DNA of 64,000 nucleotides from JAEUIX01 sp046156035 (GTDB lineage: Bacteria; Planctomycetota; Phycisphaerae; Phycisphaerales; UBA1924): contig JBJXEW010000014.1 in the NCBI GenBank assembly GCA_046156035.1, positions 62,001-126,000 on the forward strand, in the 5' to 3' direction. Shown one piece after another: positions 9,401 to 15,957 of this stretch. The notes beneath the pieces are model-generated. The model saw nothing but the letters and a program-made list of their open reading frames with translations. It did not search any database and was not told the DNA's origin. The translations under genes and the position numbers were made by a program. The number at the start of each line of letters is the position of its first letter. The first letter of the stretch is position 1.

Positions 9401-9469
9401 GCGGAGGAGCAGGGGATGAGCCGCTTGATGAAGGCGAAGAAGCGGGCGCAGGATGAGATGACGGAATGA
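6467..9469 (+). CDS. membrane VWA protein with glutamine amidotransferase-like domain
   Basis: A 1000-residue membrane protein. The BatA-like N-terminus has two hydrophobic segments (WWLVLLAPVAVLVVWLG and VALAVRLVVVGLLIAALAEP). A von Willebrand A domain follows with a complete MIDAS start, DASRS, near residues 72-76. A class I amidotransferase-like fold with LGGGMMVVGGPEAFGAGGW near residue 387 probably lacks catalytic activity, since no Cys nucleophile is seen there. A TM segment near residue 860 (LLPVWLAVALSSIALFLV) precedes a charged, Lys/Ala-rich cytoplasmic tail. Such proteins sit with MoxR and DUF58 genes, as here (moxR follows by 240 nt). The start at 6467 gives the conserved N-terminus; upstream codons are repeat-derived. 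Confidence 0.82.
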   Translation: MVQFNQPWWLVLLAPVAVLVVWLGRQSLSGLATAARRVALAVRLVVVGLLIAALAEPQWRREGKGVAVTVVLDASRSEPASTQARATEYLKAAAATAKPGDLLGLVTAARDAYVQAVPGPMLTGQPIDLQYIGAQDATNLESAARLAMAVMKPETANRMLIVSDGNETVGSLLSVAKAAKAAGIPIDVIPSRYSFDREVILDRLVAPATARQGEVVNLRAVLTATRPVEGRLTVTLNGLPVDLDPDSDGMAARVKLDAGTNVQVVPVAIPGTGPQRFEAVFEPLNADGTAMQGMRSENKRGLAVTFVGGEGRLLVLVNAENPAEADGVVGSLKAVGIRSEVRPATAPFDSLSDLGQFEGVMLVNTPASQFTQQQQEELKTYVHDLGGGMMVVGGPEAFGAGGWIGSPLAEALPIKLDPPQKRQMPRGALALLMHSCEMPQGNYWGRRTAEAAVEALAAQDMAGIIEAGWGAGTAAWTHPLSILGDKSGVRRSIRSMNYGDTQSFADMLQLALTGLQKTAAGQKHVIIISDADPQGPSDALLQQFVASKVTISTVAVFPHVQGTAMSADLQRMKRMAEITGGNYHEVTQQGQLNSLPQIFIKEAQTVRRTLIWEGEPISPAIVGGQMDTLRGFTRLPPLTGYVVGAEREGLAQVVLRGVENDPIMAQWQHGLGRVITFTSDAGGRWTTAWTAWPQFRSFWGQSARWMMRPAQSPNVRVTTDDRGDKTRIVVEAVDDAGERLNFLRWQARAVNPDLSAQGLDLKQVGPGRYEAEVDTSASGAYALSMGFERFNPDGTSTRGSVQAAVTRPFADEFRALRDNAALLEQVAKETGGRVLRGDPLVDEPWSRAGLKRPVALLPVWLAVALSSIALFLVDVGVRRVRIDLRAIGEGIVGLFKARKARGAGAQIDALRGAKDKARKKIEGSGSTRGVKFEADAGEMKAALKQKGPTIDTGGEGAGGPSAPVVEKRGPAPADKAGKAEEQGMSRLMKAKKRAQDEMTE

Positions 9470-9471
9470 GG

Positions 9472-9672
9472 CTGAACCACAAAGACACAAAGGCCACAAA
9501 GGAAGACAGAAAGGCGAGCGACCGATGGCCGTCGATGGAATCCGATTCAGAACAGATGGGGCGCGGACGACCGCACATCGGGAGGAGCCACGACATGCAA
9601 GTCCATTCCCACTTCTTGTTCTGACTCCGAATCCCTGCCTTCCTTTGTGACCTTTGTGTCTTTGTGGTGAAC
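9472..9672. repeat. imperfect inverted repeat, CACAAAG family, copy 2
   Basis: The left arm (9472-9516) begins CTGAACCACAAAGACACAAA and the right arm (9636-9672) ends CCTTTGTGTCTTTGTGGTGA. The loop of about 119 bp shows no coding potential. It occupies most of the gap between the VWA gene and moxR. Confidence 0.8.
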
Positions 9673-9709
9673 GATCCCCAGACTCGAACCAGACTTGCCG
9701 GAGCAACCC

Positions 9710-10747
9710 ATGGCCGCTGTTGAAACACGTCAAGACCCCACCACGCCTGCCGAAGTCCGCGCCAAGTGCGAGGCCTTCCGCACCACGTTCAAGACGCTCG
9801 CCGATGAGGTGGGCAAGGTGATCGTGGGCCACAAGGAGGTGGTGGAGGGCGTGCTGGGGGCGCTCTTTGCCGGCGGCAACGTGCTGCTGGAGGGCGTGCC
9901 CGGCCTGGGCAAGACGCTGCTGGTGCGCACGCTCGCCCAGACGCTGAACCTGCCCTTCTCGCGCATCCAGTTCACGCCCGACCTCATGCCGGCGGATGTG
10001 ATCGGGACCAACATCATCACCGAAGACCCATCCACCGGCCGGCGCGGCTTCGCGTTCCAGAAAGGCCCGATCTTCGCGCAGATCGTGCTGGCCGACGAGA
10101 TCAACCGGGCCACGCCCAAGACGCAGAGCGCGCTCTTGGAAGCGATGCAGGAGCGGAGCGTGACGGTGGCGGGCCAGACGTACAAACTCGAACTGCCCTT
10201 CTTGGTGCTGGCCACGCAGAACCCCATCGAGCAGGAGGGGACGTATCCGCTGCCTGAAGCGCAGATGGATCGGTTCATTTTCAAGATCAACGTGGGGTAC
10301 AGCCAACTCGGCGAACTGATGACGGTGCTGGACCGCACGACGGGCTACGTGCAGCCGGAGGTGAAGCCGATCCTGGACGGGCCGGCGATTCTCGCTGCCC
10401 AGCGGCTGGTGCGCGAGGTGATCGTGGCACCGCACGTGCAGCAGTACGCCGCGCGGCTGGTGCTGGCCACGCACCCCGGCGGCCAATACGCGGCGGACAT
10501 CGCGGCCCGCTACATCCGCTGCGGGGCAAGCCCGCGCGGGGCCCAGGCGATTCTGCTGGGGGCCAAGGTGCGGGCGCTGTGCGATGGACGCTTTCACGCG
10601 AGCAACAAGGATGTGCAGGAGGTGGCCCTGGCCGCGCTGCGGCACCGGGTGCTGCTGAACTTTGAGGCCGAGGCGGACCGCGTGGACCCGGACGGGATCG
10701 TGCGGCAGATTATTGAGAAGACGCCGACGGAGCCGGTGAAGGGGTAG
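9710..10747 (+). CDS. moxR: MoxR family AAA+ ATPase
   Basis: A 345-residue AAA+ ATPase of the MoxR group, thought to act as a chaperone that remodels or activates VWA-domain proteins. Walker A is GVPGLGKT (residues 62-69), Walker B is IVLADEINRA (Asp129/Glu130), followed by sensor 1 (LATQNPIEQEGTYPLPEAQMD) and the C-terminal lid. The start at 9710 has GGAG 7 nt upstream; a TTG five codons earlier is less likely. The expected client is the DUF58 protein encoded at 12462, normally the next gene; here an unrelated regulator gene lies between them. Confidence 0.95.
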   Translation: MAAVETRQDPTTPAEVRAKCEAFRTTFKTLADEVGKVIVGHKEVVEGVLGALFAGGNVLLEGVPGLGKTLLVRTLAQTLNLPFSRIQFTPDLMPADVIGTNIITEDPSTGRRGFAFQKGPIFAQIVLADEINRATPKTQSALLEAMQERSVTVAGQTYKLELPFLVLATQNPIEQEGTYPLPEAQMDRFIFKINVGYSQLGELMTVLDRTTGYVQPEVKPILDGPAILAAQRLVREVIVAPHVQQYAARLVLATHPGGQYAADIAARYIRCGASPRGAQAILLGAKVRALCDGRFHASNKDVQEVALAALRHRVLLNFEAEADRVDPDGIVRQIIEKTPTEPVKG

Positions 10748-10824
10748 TGCCGTCGTTGAGCGCGTGGTTGGCACCGGTGGAGTACGAGGATGACCTGCTT
10801 CGCTGGTGAAGAGGATGTTCCGTG

Positions 10825-12300
10825 ATGAAGCCCTCCGAGTTTCACATCCTGCTGTCCGAGCTGCTTGCGCACGGAAGGGAGACTCCCTGGCTGGAGTTCA
10901 AGGGGAACAACGCTGATGAGGCAAAGGTCGGGGAGTATGTGTCGGCGATTGCCAACGCCGCTGCCCTGCATGACCAGTCCGAGGGCTTTCTGGTGTGGGG
11001 CATCGATGATGCCACCCTGTCGCCCATCGGCACGTCGTTCCAGCCGGAAGCGGCTCGTATCGGCAACCAGCCGCTCCTGATCCACCTCGCGGCGAATCTG
11101 GAGCCGGCGGTGATGACGTCTGTCCTCGAGGGAGATCGAGCGGGGAAGCGAGTCGTTGTGCTTCGCGTCCCGCCCGCAGCTATGGCTCCGATTGCGTACA
11201 AGGGTGTCAGGTACATTCGTATCGGCGAGTCGAAGACGACCCTGCAGGGGCGCGCGGAGGAGCGGACGCTGTTCGCCAAGCTTGAACGGACGCCCTTCGA
11301 GGATCGACCCGCACGGTGCAGGCTAGACGAACCCACCTTGGTGGAGTTGCTGGACTACCCAGCGTACTTCAGCCTGTCAAAGGTGCCGTTGCCCTCCAAC
11401 CGGGCGGGAATACTGGAGCGGTTGGCGGCGGATCGACTTGTCCGCAAGGAGCCGGACGGGTGGGTCATCACAAATCTTGGCGCGCTCCTGTTCGCCAAGG
11501 CGCTCTCGTCCTTCGAGGCCCTCGCCCGCAAGGCCGTGCGCGTGGTGGTCTATAGGAGCGACAATCGCGCGGACATTCTCAAGCAGCACTCGGGTGTCTA
11601 CGGGTACGCGGCCGGGTTCAAGGGTTTGGTGGCCTGGATCAACGATCAACTGCCGCAGAACGTCCATATCGGCGAGGCCCTTCGAACCGAAGCCTCCATG
11701 TACCCCGGCGTGGCTATTCGCGAGATCGTCGCCAACGCGCTCATCCATCAGGATCTGTCGATTACGGGGGCCGGGCCATTGATTGAGATATTTCCAACCC
11801 GCGTGGAGGTGGCCAACCCCGGTCGCCCACTGATCGAGCCGCAGCGATTCTTGGATCTCCCGCCGAGGTCGCGCAACGAGGGAGTTGCCGCGATGATGCG
11901 CCGCTTGGGCATGTGTGAGGAGCTCGGCAGCGGCATTGACCGCGTGTTGACGGCCGTGGAGTTCTTTCAGCTTCCACCGCCCGAGTTTGCCGTGGCGGAG
12001 TTGAGCACGCGCGCCACACTGTTTGCGCATCGCAGCTTCGGTCAAATGAGCCGCGAGGAGCGGGTTCGTGCCGCCTACCAGCATGCCGGGTTGATGTATA
12101 TCACTGGCAAACGGATGACCAATGGAACGCTCCGTGAACGCCTCGGCGTGAAGGCGGAAAACTACCCTCAGGTTTCCTCGGTGATCCGCGAAGCGCTTGA
12201 CGGCGGAATGATCCTGCCGGACGACCCCGAGAACCGGGCACCCCGGCACGCCAAGTACATTCCCTACTGGGCGGCGGGGGTGGCATCGAAGAGTCCGTAG
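10825..12300 (+). CDS. AlbA_2 / HATPase_c_4 domain protein (COG2865-type predicted regulator)
   Basis: This 491-residue protein has an N-terminal Schlafen AlbA_2-like domain (TPWLEFKGNNADEAKVGEYV, then GFLVWGIDD and GVRYIRIGESK), a middle region, and a C-terminal GHKL-type ATPase-like domain (REIVANALIHQD, IEIFPTRVEVANPGRP, LGMCEELGSGIDRVL). This arrangement is typical of COG2865 predicted transcriptional regulators, often mobile or defence-associated. A GAGG lies 10 nt before the ATG; GTG 10822 is an alternative start. Codon use looks less GC-extreme than in its neighbours. It splits the usual moxR-DUF58 pair, which suggests later insertion. Its target is unknown. Confidence 0.8.
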   Translation: MKPSEFHILLSELLAHGRETPWLEFKGNNADEAKVGEYVSAIANAAALHDQSEGFLVWGIDDATLSPIGTSFQPEAARIGNQPLLIHLAANLEPAVMTSVLEGDRAGKRVVVLRVPPAAMAPIAYKGVRYIRIGESKTTLQGRAEERTLFAKLERTPFEDRPARCRLDEPTLVELLDYPAYFSLSKVPLPSNRAGILERLAADRLVRKEPDGWVITNLGALLFAKALSSFEALARKAVRVVVYRSDNRADILKQHSGVYGYAAGFKGLVAWINDQLPQNVHIGEALRTEASMYPGVAIREIVANALIHQDLSITGAGPLIEIFPTRVEVANPGRPLIEPQRFLDLPPRSRNEGVAAMMRRLGMCEELGSGIDRVLTAVEFFQLPPPEFAVAELSTRATLFAHRSFGQMSREERVRAAYQHAGLMYITGKRMTNGTLRERLGVKAENYPQVSSVIREALDGGMILPDDPENRAPRHAKYIPYWAAGVASKSP

Positions 12301-12319
12301 GGGTTATTCCGGGGGCTAC

Positions 12320-12422
12320 CCATGTATTGGCAATGTAATCGGGTACTCGCGTGCGGTCTGGATGGGGGCAGATTTCGCGGTTTTTGGGCCCTAGTGCCGG
12401 GTTGGCCATGTCTTGCCAATGT
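12320..12422. repeat. 17-bp direct repeat pair between the AlbA_2 gene and the DUF58 gene
   Basis: CCATGTATTGGCAATGT (12320-12336) and CCATGTCTTGCCAATGT (12406-12422) match at 15 of 17 positions and start 86 bp apart. They lie in the 161-bp gap downstream of the AlbA_2 gene and upstream of the DUF58 gene. They could be operator sites or a scar of insertion; nothing else supports either reading. Confidence 0.45.
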
Positions 12423-12461
12423 CGTTTCGCACGACAGACCTCCGGCCAATTTGTGTCGCTC

Positions 12462-13451
12462 ATGCTGAAACTCTCCACCCCAAGCCGCCCCCGCACCATC
12501 GACGAGTTGCTCGATGCCCAACTGGTTGCGCGTCTGTCGGCCGTGGACATCACCAGCAAGAAGATTCTCGCTGGGAAGTTGAAGGGCGAGCGTCGGTCCA
12601 AGCGGCGGGGGCAGTCGGTCGAGTTCGCCGATCACCGGCCGTACGTGGTGGGCGATGATCTGCGGCACATCGACTGGAACATCATGGGGCGGCTCGAAAA
12701 ACTCTTCCTCAAGATGTTCCTGGAAGAGGAGGACCTTGCCCTCAACATCGTGCTCGATGCCTCCGGCAGCCACGATGCGGGCGAGCCGAGCAAGTTCGTG
12801 TTCATGCAGCGGCTGGCTATCGCGCTGGGGTACATCGGTCTGACCAACATGCACCGGGTGACGGTAAGCGCGATCGGGGGCGAGTTGCTGACGGCCGCGC
12901 CGGTGGCATCGGGTGGTCCGGCGGTCGCCGCCGGTTCTGAATCGACGGACGGCCCGCGAGTGCTGTCGCAGGTCCGCGACCTGCGGGGCCGCCGCCGTCT
13001 CTCCGACCTCGGCCGCTGGCTCTGCTCGCTGGAGCCGGTGGGCGAGGCGCCGTTCACAGAAGGGTGCAAGCGTCTGGCGCTCTCGCGCCGCGGCAAGGGC
13101 GTCACGATCGTGATCTCCGACTTCCTGATCAAGGAAGGCTACGAAACAGGGTTGCGGCTCATGCTCGGGCGCGGCTACGACGTGTACGCGATCCAGGTGC
13201 TGAGCCCGCAGGAGATCGAGCCCAAACTGGGTGGCGACCTGCGCCTGCGCGACTGCGAGGACGGCGACATGGCGGAGGTGACGATCTCTGCGCCGCTGCT
13301 GAAGCGCTACAAGGCGACGCTGACGGCCTACTGCAACCGTCTCCGCGACTTCTGTGCCGCGCGTGGCATCATGCACATGACGGTTCCGAGCGACACGAAG
13401 GTGGATGCGTTGGTGCTTGACGTGTTGAGGAGGAAGGGGCTCGTCAAATAG
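12462..13451 (+). CDS. DUF58 domain protein
   Basis: A 329-residue DUF58 protein, the usual partner of MoxR. The DUF58 signature is visible as YVVGDDLRHIDWNIMGRLEKLFLK, followed by a VWA-like metal site DASGS (LNIVLDASGSHDAG). A later strand-loop VTIVISDFLIKEGYE fits the VWA-like fold. It has no membrane segment and is probably cytoplasmic or membrane-associated. An internal low-complexity insertion around residues 145-160 (APVASGGPAVAAGSE) is unusual but in frame. The start at 12462 was chosen because DELLDAQLVARL follows at the expected distance. The paralogue at 63015-64000 belongs to the second cluster. Confidence 0.9.
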   Translation: MLKLSTPSRPRTIDELLDAQLVARLSAVDITSKKILAGKLKGERRSKRRGQSVEFADHRPYVVGDDLRHIDWNIMGRLEKLFLKMFLEEEDLALNIVLDASGSHDAGEPSKFVFMQRLAIALGYIGLTNMHRVTVSAIGGELLTAAPVASGGPAVAAGSESTDGPRVLSQVRDLRGRRRLSDLGRWLCSLEPVGEAPFTEGCKRLALSRRGKGVTIVISDFLIKEGYETGLRLMLGRGYDVYAIQVLSPQEIEPKLGGDLRLRDCEDGDMAEVTISAPLLKRYKATLTAYCNRLRDFCAARGIMHMTVPSDTKVDALVLDVLRRKGLVK

Positions 13452-13605
13452 CAAAGCGCAAAGAGCAAATGGCAAAGGCAGAGTGGCAAACGGCGTGGCG
13501 GCGCATCGATCCGAGTGACCGCCGGAGGCTGCGTGCGGCCATGGCACGGGTGGCCGTGCCGCCTGATTTGCGATTTGCCCTTTGCCCTTTGTCATTTCCT
13601 GGGGC
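13447..13605. repeat. imperfect inverted repeat, GCAAA family
   Basis: The left arm (about 13447-13494) contains AGCAAAGCGCAAAGAGCAAA-type units and the right arm (13565-13605) contains TTTGCGATTTGCCCTTTGCC-type units, its imperfect reverse complement. The loop is about 70 bp. The element bridges the stop of the DUF58 gene and the region before the next start (13633). Confidence 0.75.
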
Positions 13606-13632
13606 CATGCGTGCTTTCGACGGCGGTGCAGC

Positions 13633-15882
13633 ATGACCTTCCTCACCCCCCTCTTCGCGCTCCTCGCCGCCGCCGTCGCCGTGCCGACGCTGGTGATTCT
13701 GTATTTTCTCAAACTGCGGCGGCAGACCGTGGAGGTCAGCACCACGCTGTTGTGGAAGAAGGCGATCGAGGACCTGCAGGCCAACGCGCCCTTCCAGAAA
13801 CTCCGCCGCAATCTGCTTCTTTTCCTTCAGTTGCTGGCACTTGCCGCCGCGCTCTTCGCGTTGGCTCAGCCGCAACTGAGCGCGGCGGGCCTGGGTGGTG
13901 TCCGCCATGTGATCCTCATCGACCGCTCCGCCTCCATGCAGGCGACAGACGGCGACGAGAAGGACCCCGCCAAGGGCGAGAAGACGCGTTTGGAGCGGGC
14001 CAAAGAAGAGGCGCGGCGGGTGGTGGACTCGATGCGAGAGGCCTCGTTCCTCTCAGCCGCGGCGGGTGGTGCCGGAGACGAGGCGATGGTGATCGCGTTT
14101 GACGCGACGGCGGAGGTGCGGCAGAACTTCACGCCCAGCAAAGCCGCGCTCAGGGCGGCGATTGAGGCGATCGACGCGGGGGACGATTCGTCGAGCCTGA
14201 AGGAGGCGATCAAACTCGCGAAGGCCTACTCGCCGCGAGCGGTGATCGAGGACAAAGGGCTGGTGGCCAGCGGCCCACCCGCACGCATCCACATCATTTC
14301 AGATGGGCGATTGCCGGACGCGGGCAGCAGCACGGATGATCCGAACAAGGCCGCGCTCGAACTCACGCCCGAGGACGAGGTGCTCTTCCACTCCATCGGG
14401 TCGAAGGATTCGAGCAACCTCGGTATCGTGGGCCTGCGTGCGGAGCGGAGTTTCGACAAGCCCGGGACCATGAGCGTGTTCGTGGGTGTGCAGAGCAGTT
14501 TCCGCGCTGCCCGCACGGTGGATGTGGAACTGTCGGTGGACGGGCAGGTTGCGGGGATTCGCTCCCTCACGCTCCCGGCCGCAAGCGCGCGCGGCGCGGC
14601 TGATCGGCGACCGGCACCGGGGCGTGACGAGCGCGGGATGCCGGTGGCACCGGAACTCTCGAAGCCGGAGACCGAGGCGCTCCCGCCGGTTGCTGCGCCT
14701 GCCGCGAATGACAGTGCTGCCAATCTCGCGGATGTGCTCGTGCCCGCCACCGGCGGCGTGGTGTTCAGCCTCGATCGCGCGGAGGGTGCGGTGATCGTGG
14801 CGCGGCTGCGCTCGAGCGAGCCGGACCCGCTCGCGGTGGATGATCTGGGGTATCTCGTGGTGCCCCCGGCCAAGCGATTGAGCGTGGCGCTCATCACGCC
14901 CGGCAACCTGTTCGTGCGCGAGGCCCTTGAGGGAATGAACCTCGCCAAACTGGAGGTCTTCGCGCCCGCCGAGGGGCAGGCGCTGCTCGACAATGCCAAG
15001 AAGAAGGCCGAGTTTGACGTGTTCGTGCTGGACCGGTGGCTGCCCAGAATCGCGCCCGCACCCACCCCGGCCACGCCCACGACACCGGCCAGGTCGGCGT
15101 TTCCTGCCGGGCGGTTCATGGTGCTGGGGGCGGTGCCGCCGCCACCCCTGGGCCTCATCGACGGTGGCCTGGGCGAGGGCACCGTGATCGTCGATTGGAA
15201 GCGCGACCACCCGGTGCTGCGCGGCATCAACCTCGACGCCCTCATCATCAACCCCGGCCGGCTCACGGAGAAGAAAGACGGCACACCCGTGAGCGTGATC
15301 GCGCAGGCTCAGGGCGGGCCGGCGATCATCGAGGCCAGCGACGACCAGACGCGCCTGCTGGCGGTGTCGTTCGACATCACCGCAAGTTCGTGGCCCTTTG
15401 ACCCGGGCTTTGTGCTCTTCATGGCCGCGGGCCTGAGTTCGCTCGCCAGCGACGGCGCGTCGACGACCGAGGGCCTGCGCCCCGGTGCCACACTGGCGGA
15501 GGGGCTGCCCGCGGGCGCGCAAAACGCGACGGTGGGTTTGCCGGATAACACCCGTGCCGAGGTGCTGCCCACGAGCGACGGGCGCGTGGTGTACGGCCCA
15601 CTGCGCAAGGTGGGTATTTACACGCTCTCGTGGGCCGGTGCCGCCGGCTCGCGCGATGTGCTGGTTGACGGGCGGGCGCGGCGGGCGCTGGCCGTGAATC
15701 TTCTGGACCCGCAGGAGTCGGACATCGCCGCGGCGGAGAAGATCAGCCTGCCGTCGCGCGTGGTGCAGGCCCAGGCGGGTGCCGCGGCCGGCACCAGAAG
15801 GCTGTGGCCGTTCCTGCTGCTGCTCGCGCTGGGTGTGATGCTGGTAGAGTGGTACATCTACAACCGGAAAGTGATGATCTAG
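13633..15882 (+). CDS. BatA-like membrane protein with VWA domain
   Basis: This 749-residue protein opens with the BatA (aerotolerance-type) N-terminus: TFLTPLFALLAAAVAVPTLV, the LYFLKLRRQTVEVST motif, and a second TM segment (LLLFLQLLALAAALFALAQP). A VWA domain with an intact DRSAS MIDAS motif follows at about residues 97-101. The long C-terminal region probably lies outside the cytoplasm, and the protein ends with a TM segment (LWPFLLLLALGVMLVEWYIY) and a short basic tail. The start at 13633 gives the conserved N-terminus; upstream codons read into the inverted repeat. It fits the MoxR-DUF58-VWA module and is paralogous to the product at 60524-62974. Function is unknown beyond envelope association. 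Confidence 0.85.
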   Translation: MTFLTPLFALLAAAVAVPTLVILYFLKLRRQTVEVSTTLLWKKAIEDLQANAPFQKLRRNLLLFLQLLALAAALFALAQPQLSAAGLGGVRHVILIDRSASMQATDGDEKDPAKGEKTRLERAKEEARRVVDSMREASFLSAAAGGAGDEAMVIAFDATAEVRQNFTPSKAALRAAIEAIDAGDDSSSLKEAIKLAKAYSPRAVIEDKGLVASGPPARIHIISDGRLPDAGSSTDDPNKAALELTPEDEVLFHSIGSKDSSNLGIVGLRAERSFDKPGTMSVFVGVQSSFRAARTVDVELSVDGQVAGIRSLTLPAASARGAADRRPAPGRDERGMPVAPELSKPETEALPPVAAPAANDSAANLADVLVPATGGVVFSLDRAEGAVIVARLRSSEPDPLAVDDLGYLVVPPAKRLSVALITPGNLFVREALEGMNLAKLEVFAPAEGQALLDNAKKKAEFDVFVLDRWLPRIAPAPTPATPTTPARSAFPAGRFMVLGAVPPPPLGLIDGGLGEGTVIVDWKRDHPVLRGINLDALIINPGRLTEKKDGTPVSVIAQAQGGPAIIEASDDQTRLLAVSFDITASSWPFDPGFVLFMAAGLSSLASDGASTTEGLRPGATLAEGLPAGAQNATVGLPDNTRAEVLPTSDGRVVYGPLRKVGIYTLSWAGAAGSRDVLVDGRARRALAVNLLDPQESDIAAAEKISLPSRVVQAQAGAAAGTRRLWPFLLLLALGVMLVEWYIYNRKVMI

Positions 15883-15910
15883 CGGACAGGGGTGAGGGGA
15901 CAGGGGACCG

Positions 15911-15957
15911 CCGGAACAAGGCACGAAGGCGAGCAGGCACGAGGGCACGAAGGCAAT
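15911..15957 (+). repeat. GGCACGAAG-type repeat ahead of the next gene
   Basis: Several GGCACGAAGG/GGCACGAGGG units run up to the start codon of the following gene. The last unit supplies GAAGG 3-4 nt before the ATG, so the repeat may double as the ribosome-binding site. Confidence 0.6.

Noticed and set aside
9672..9704. tRNA T-arm-like sequence GGTTCGAGTC on the minus strand
   Set aside because: No anticodon arm, D arm or acceptor stem can be built around it.
10748..12461. Transposon or integron carrying the AlbA_2 gene
   Set aside because: No transposase, terminal inverted repeats or target-site duplication is seen around it; only the one-sided 17-bp repeats were found.
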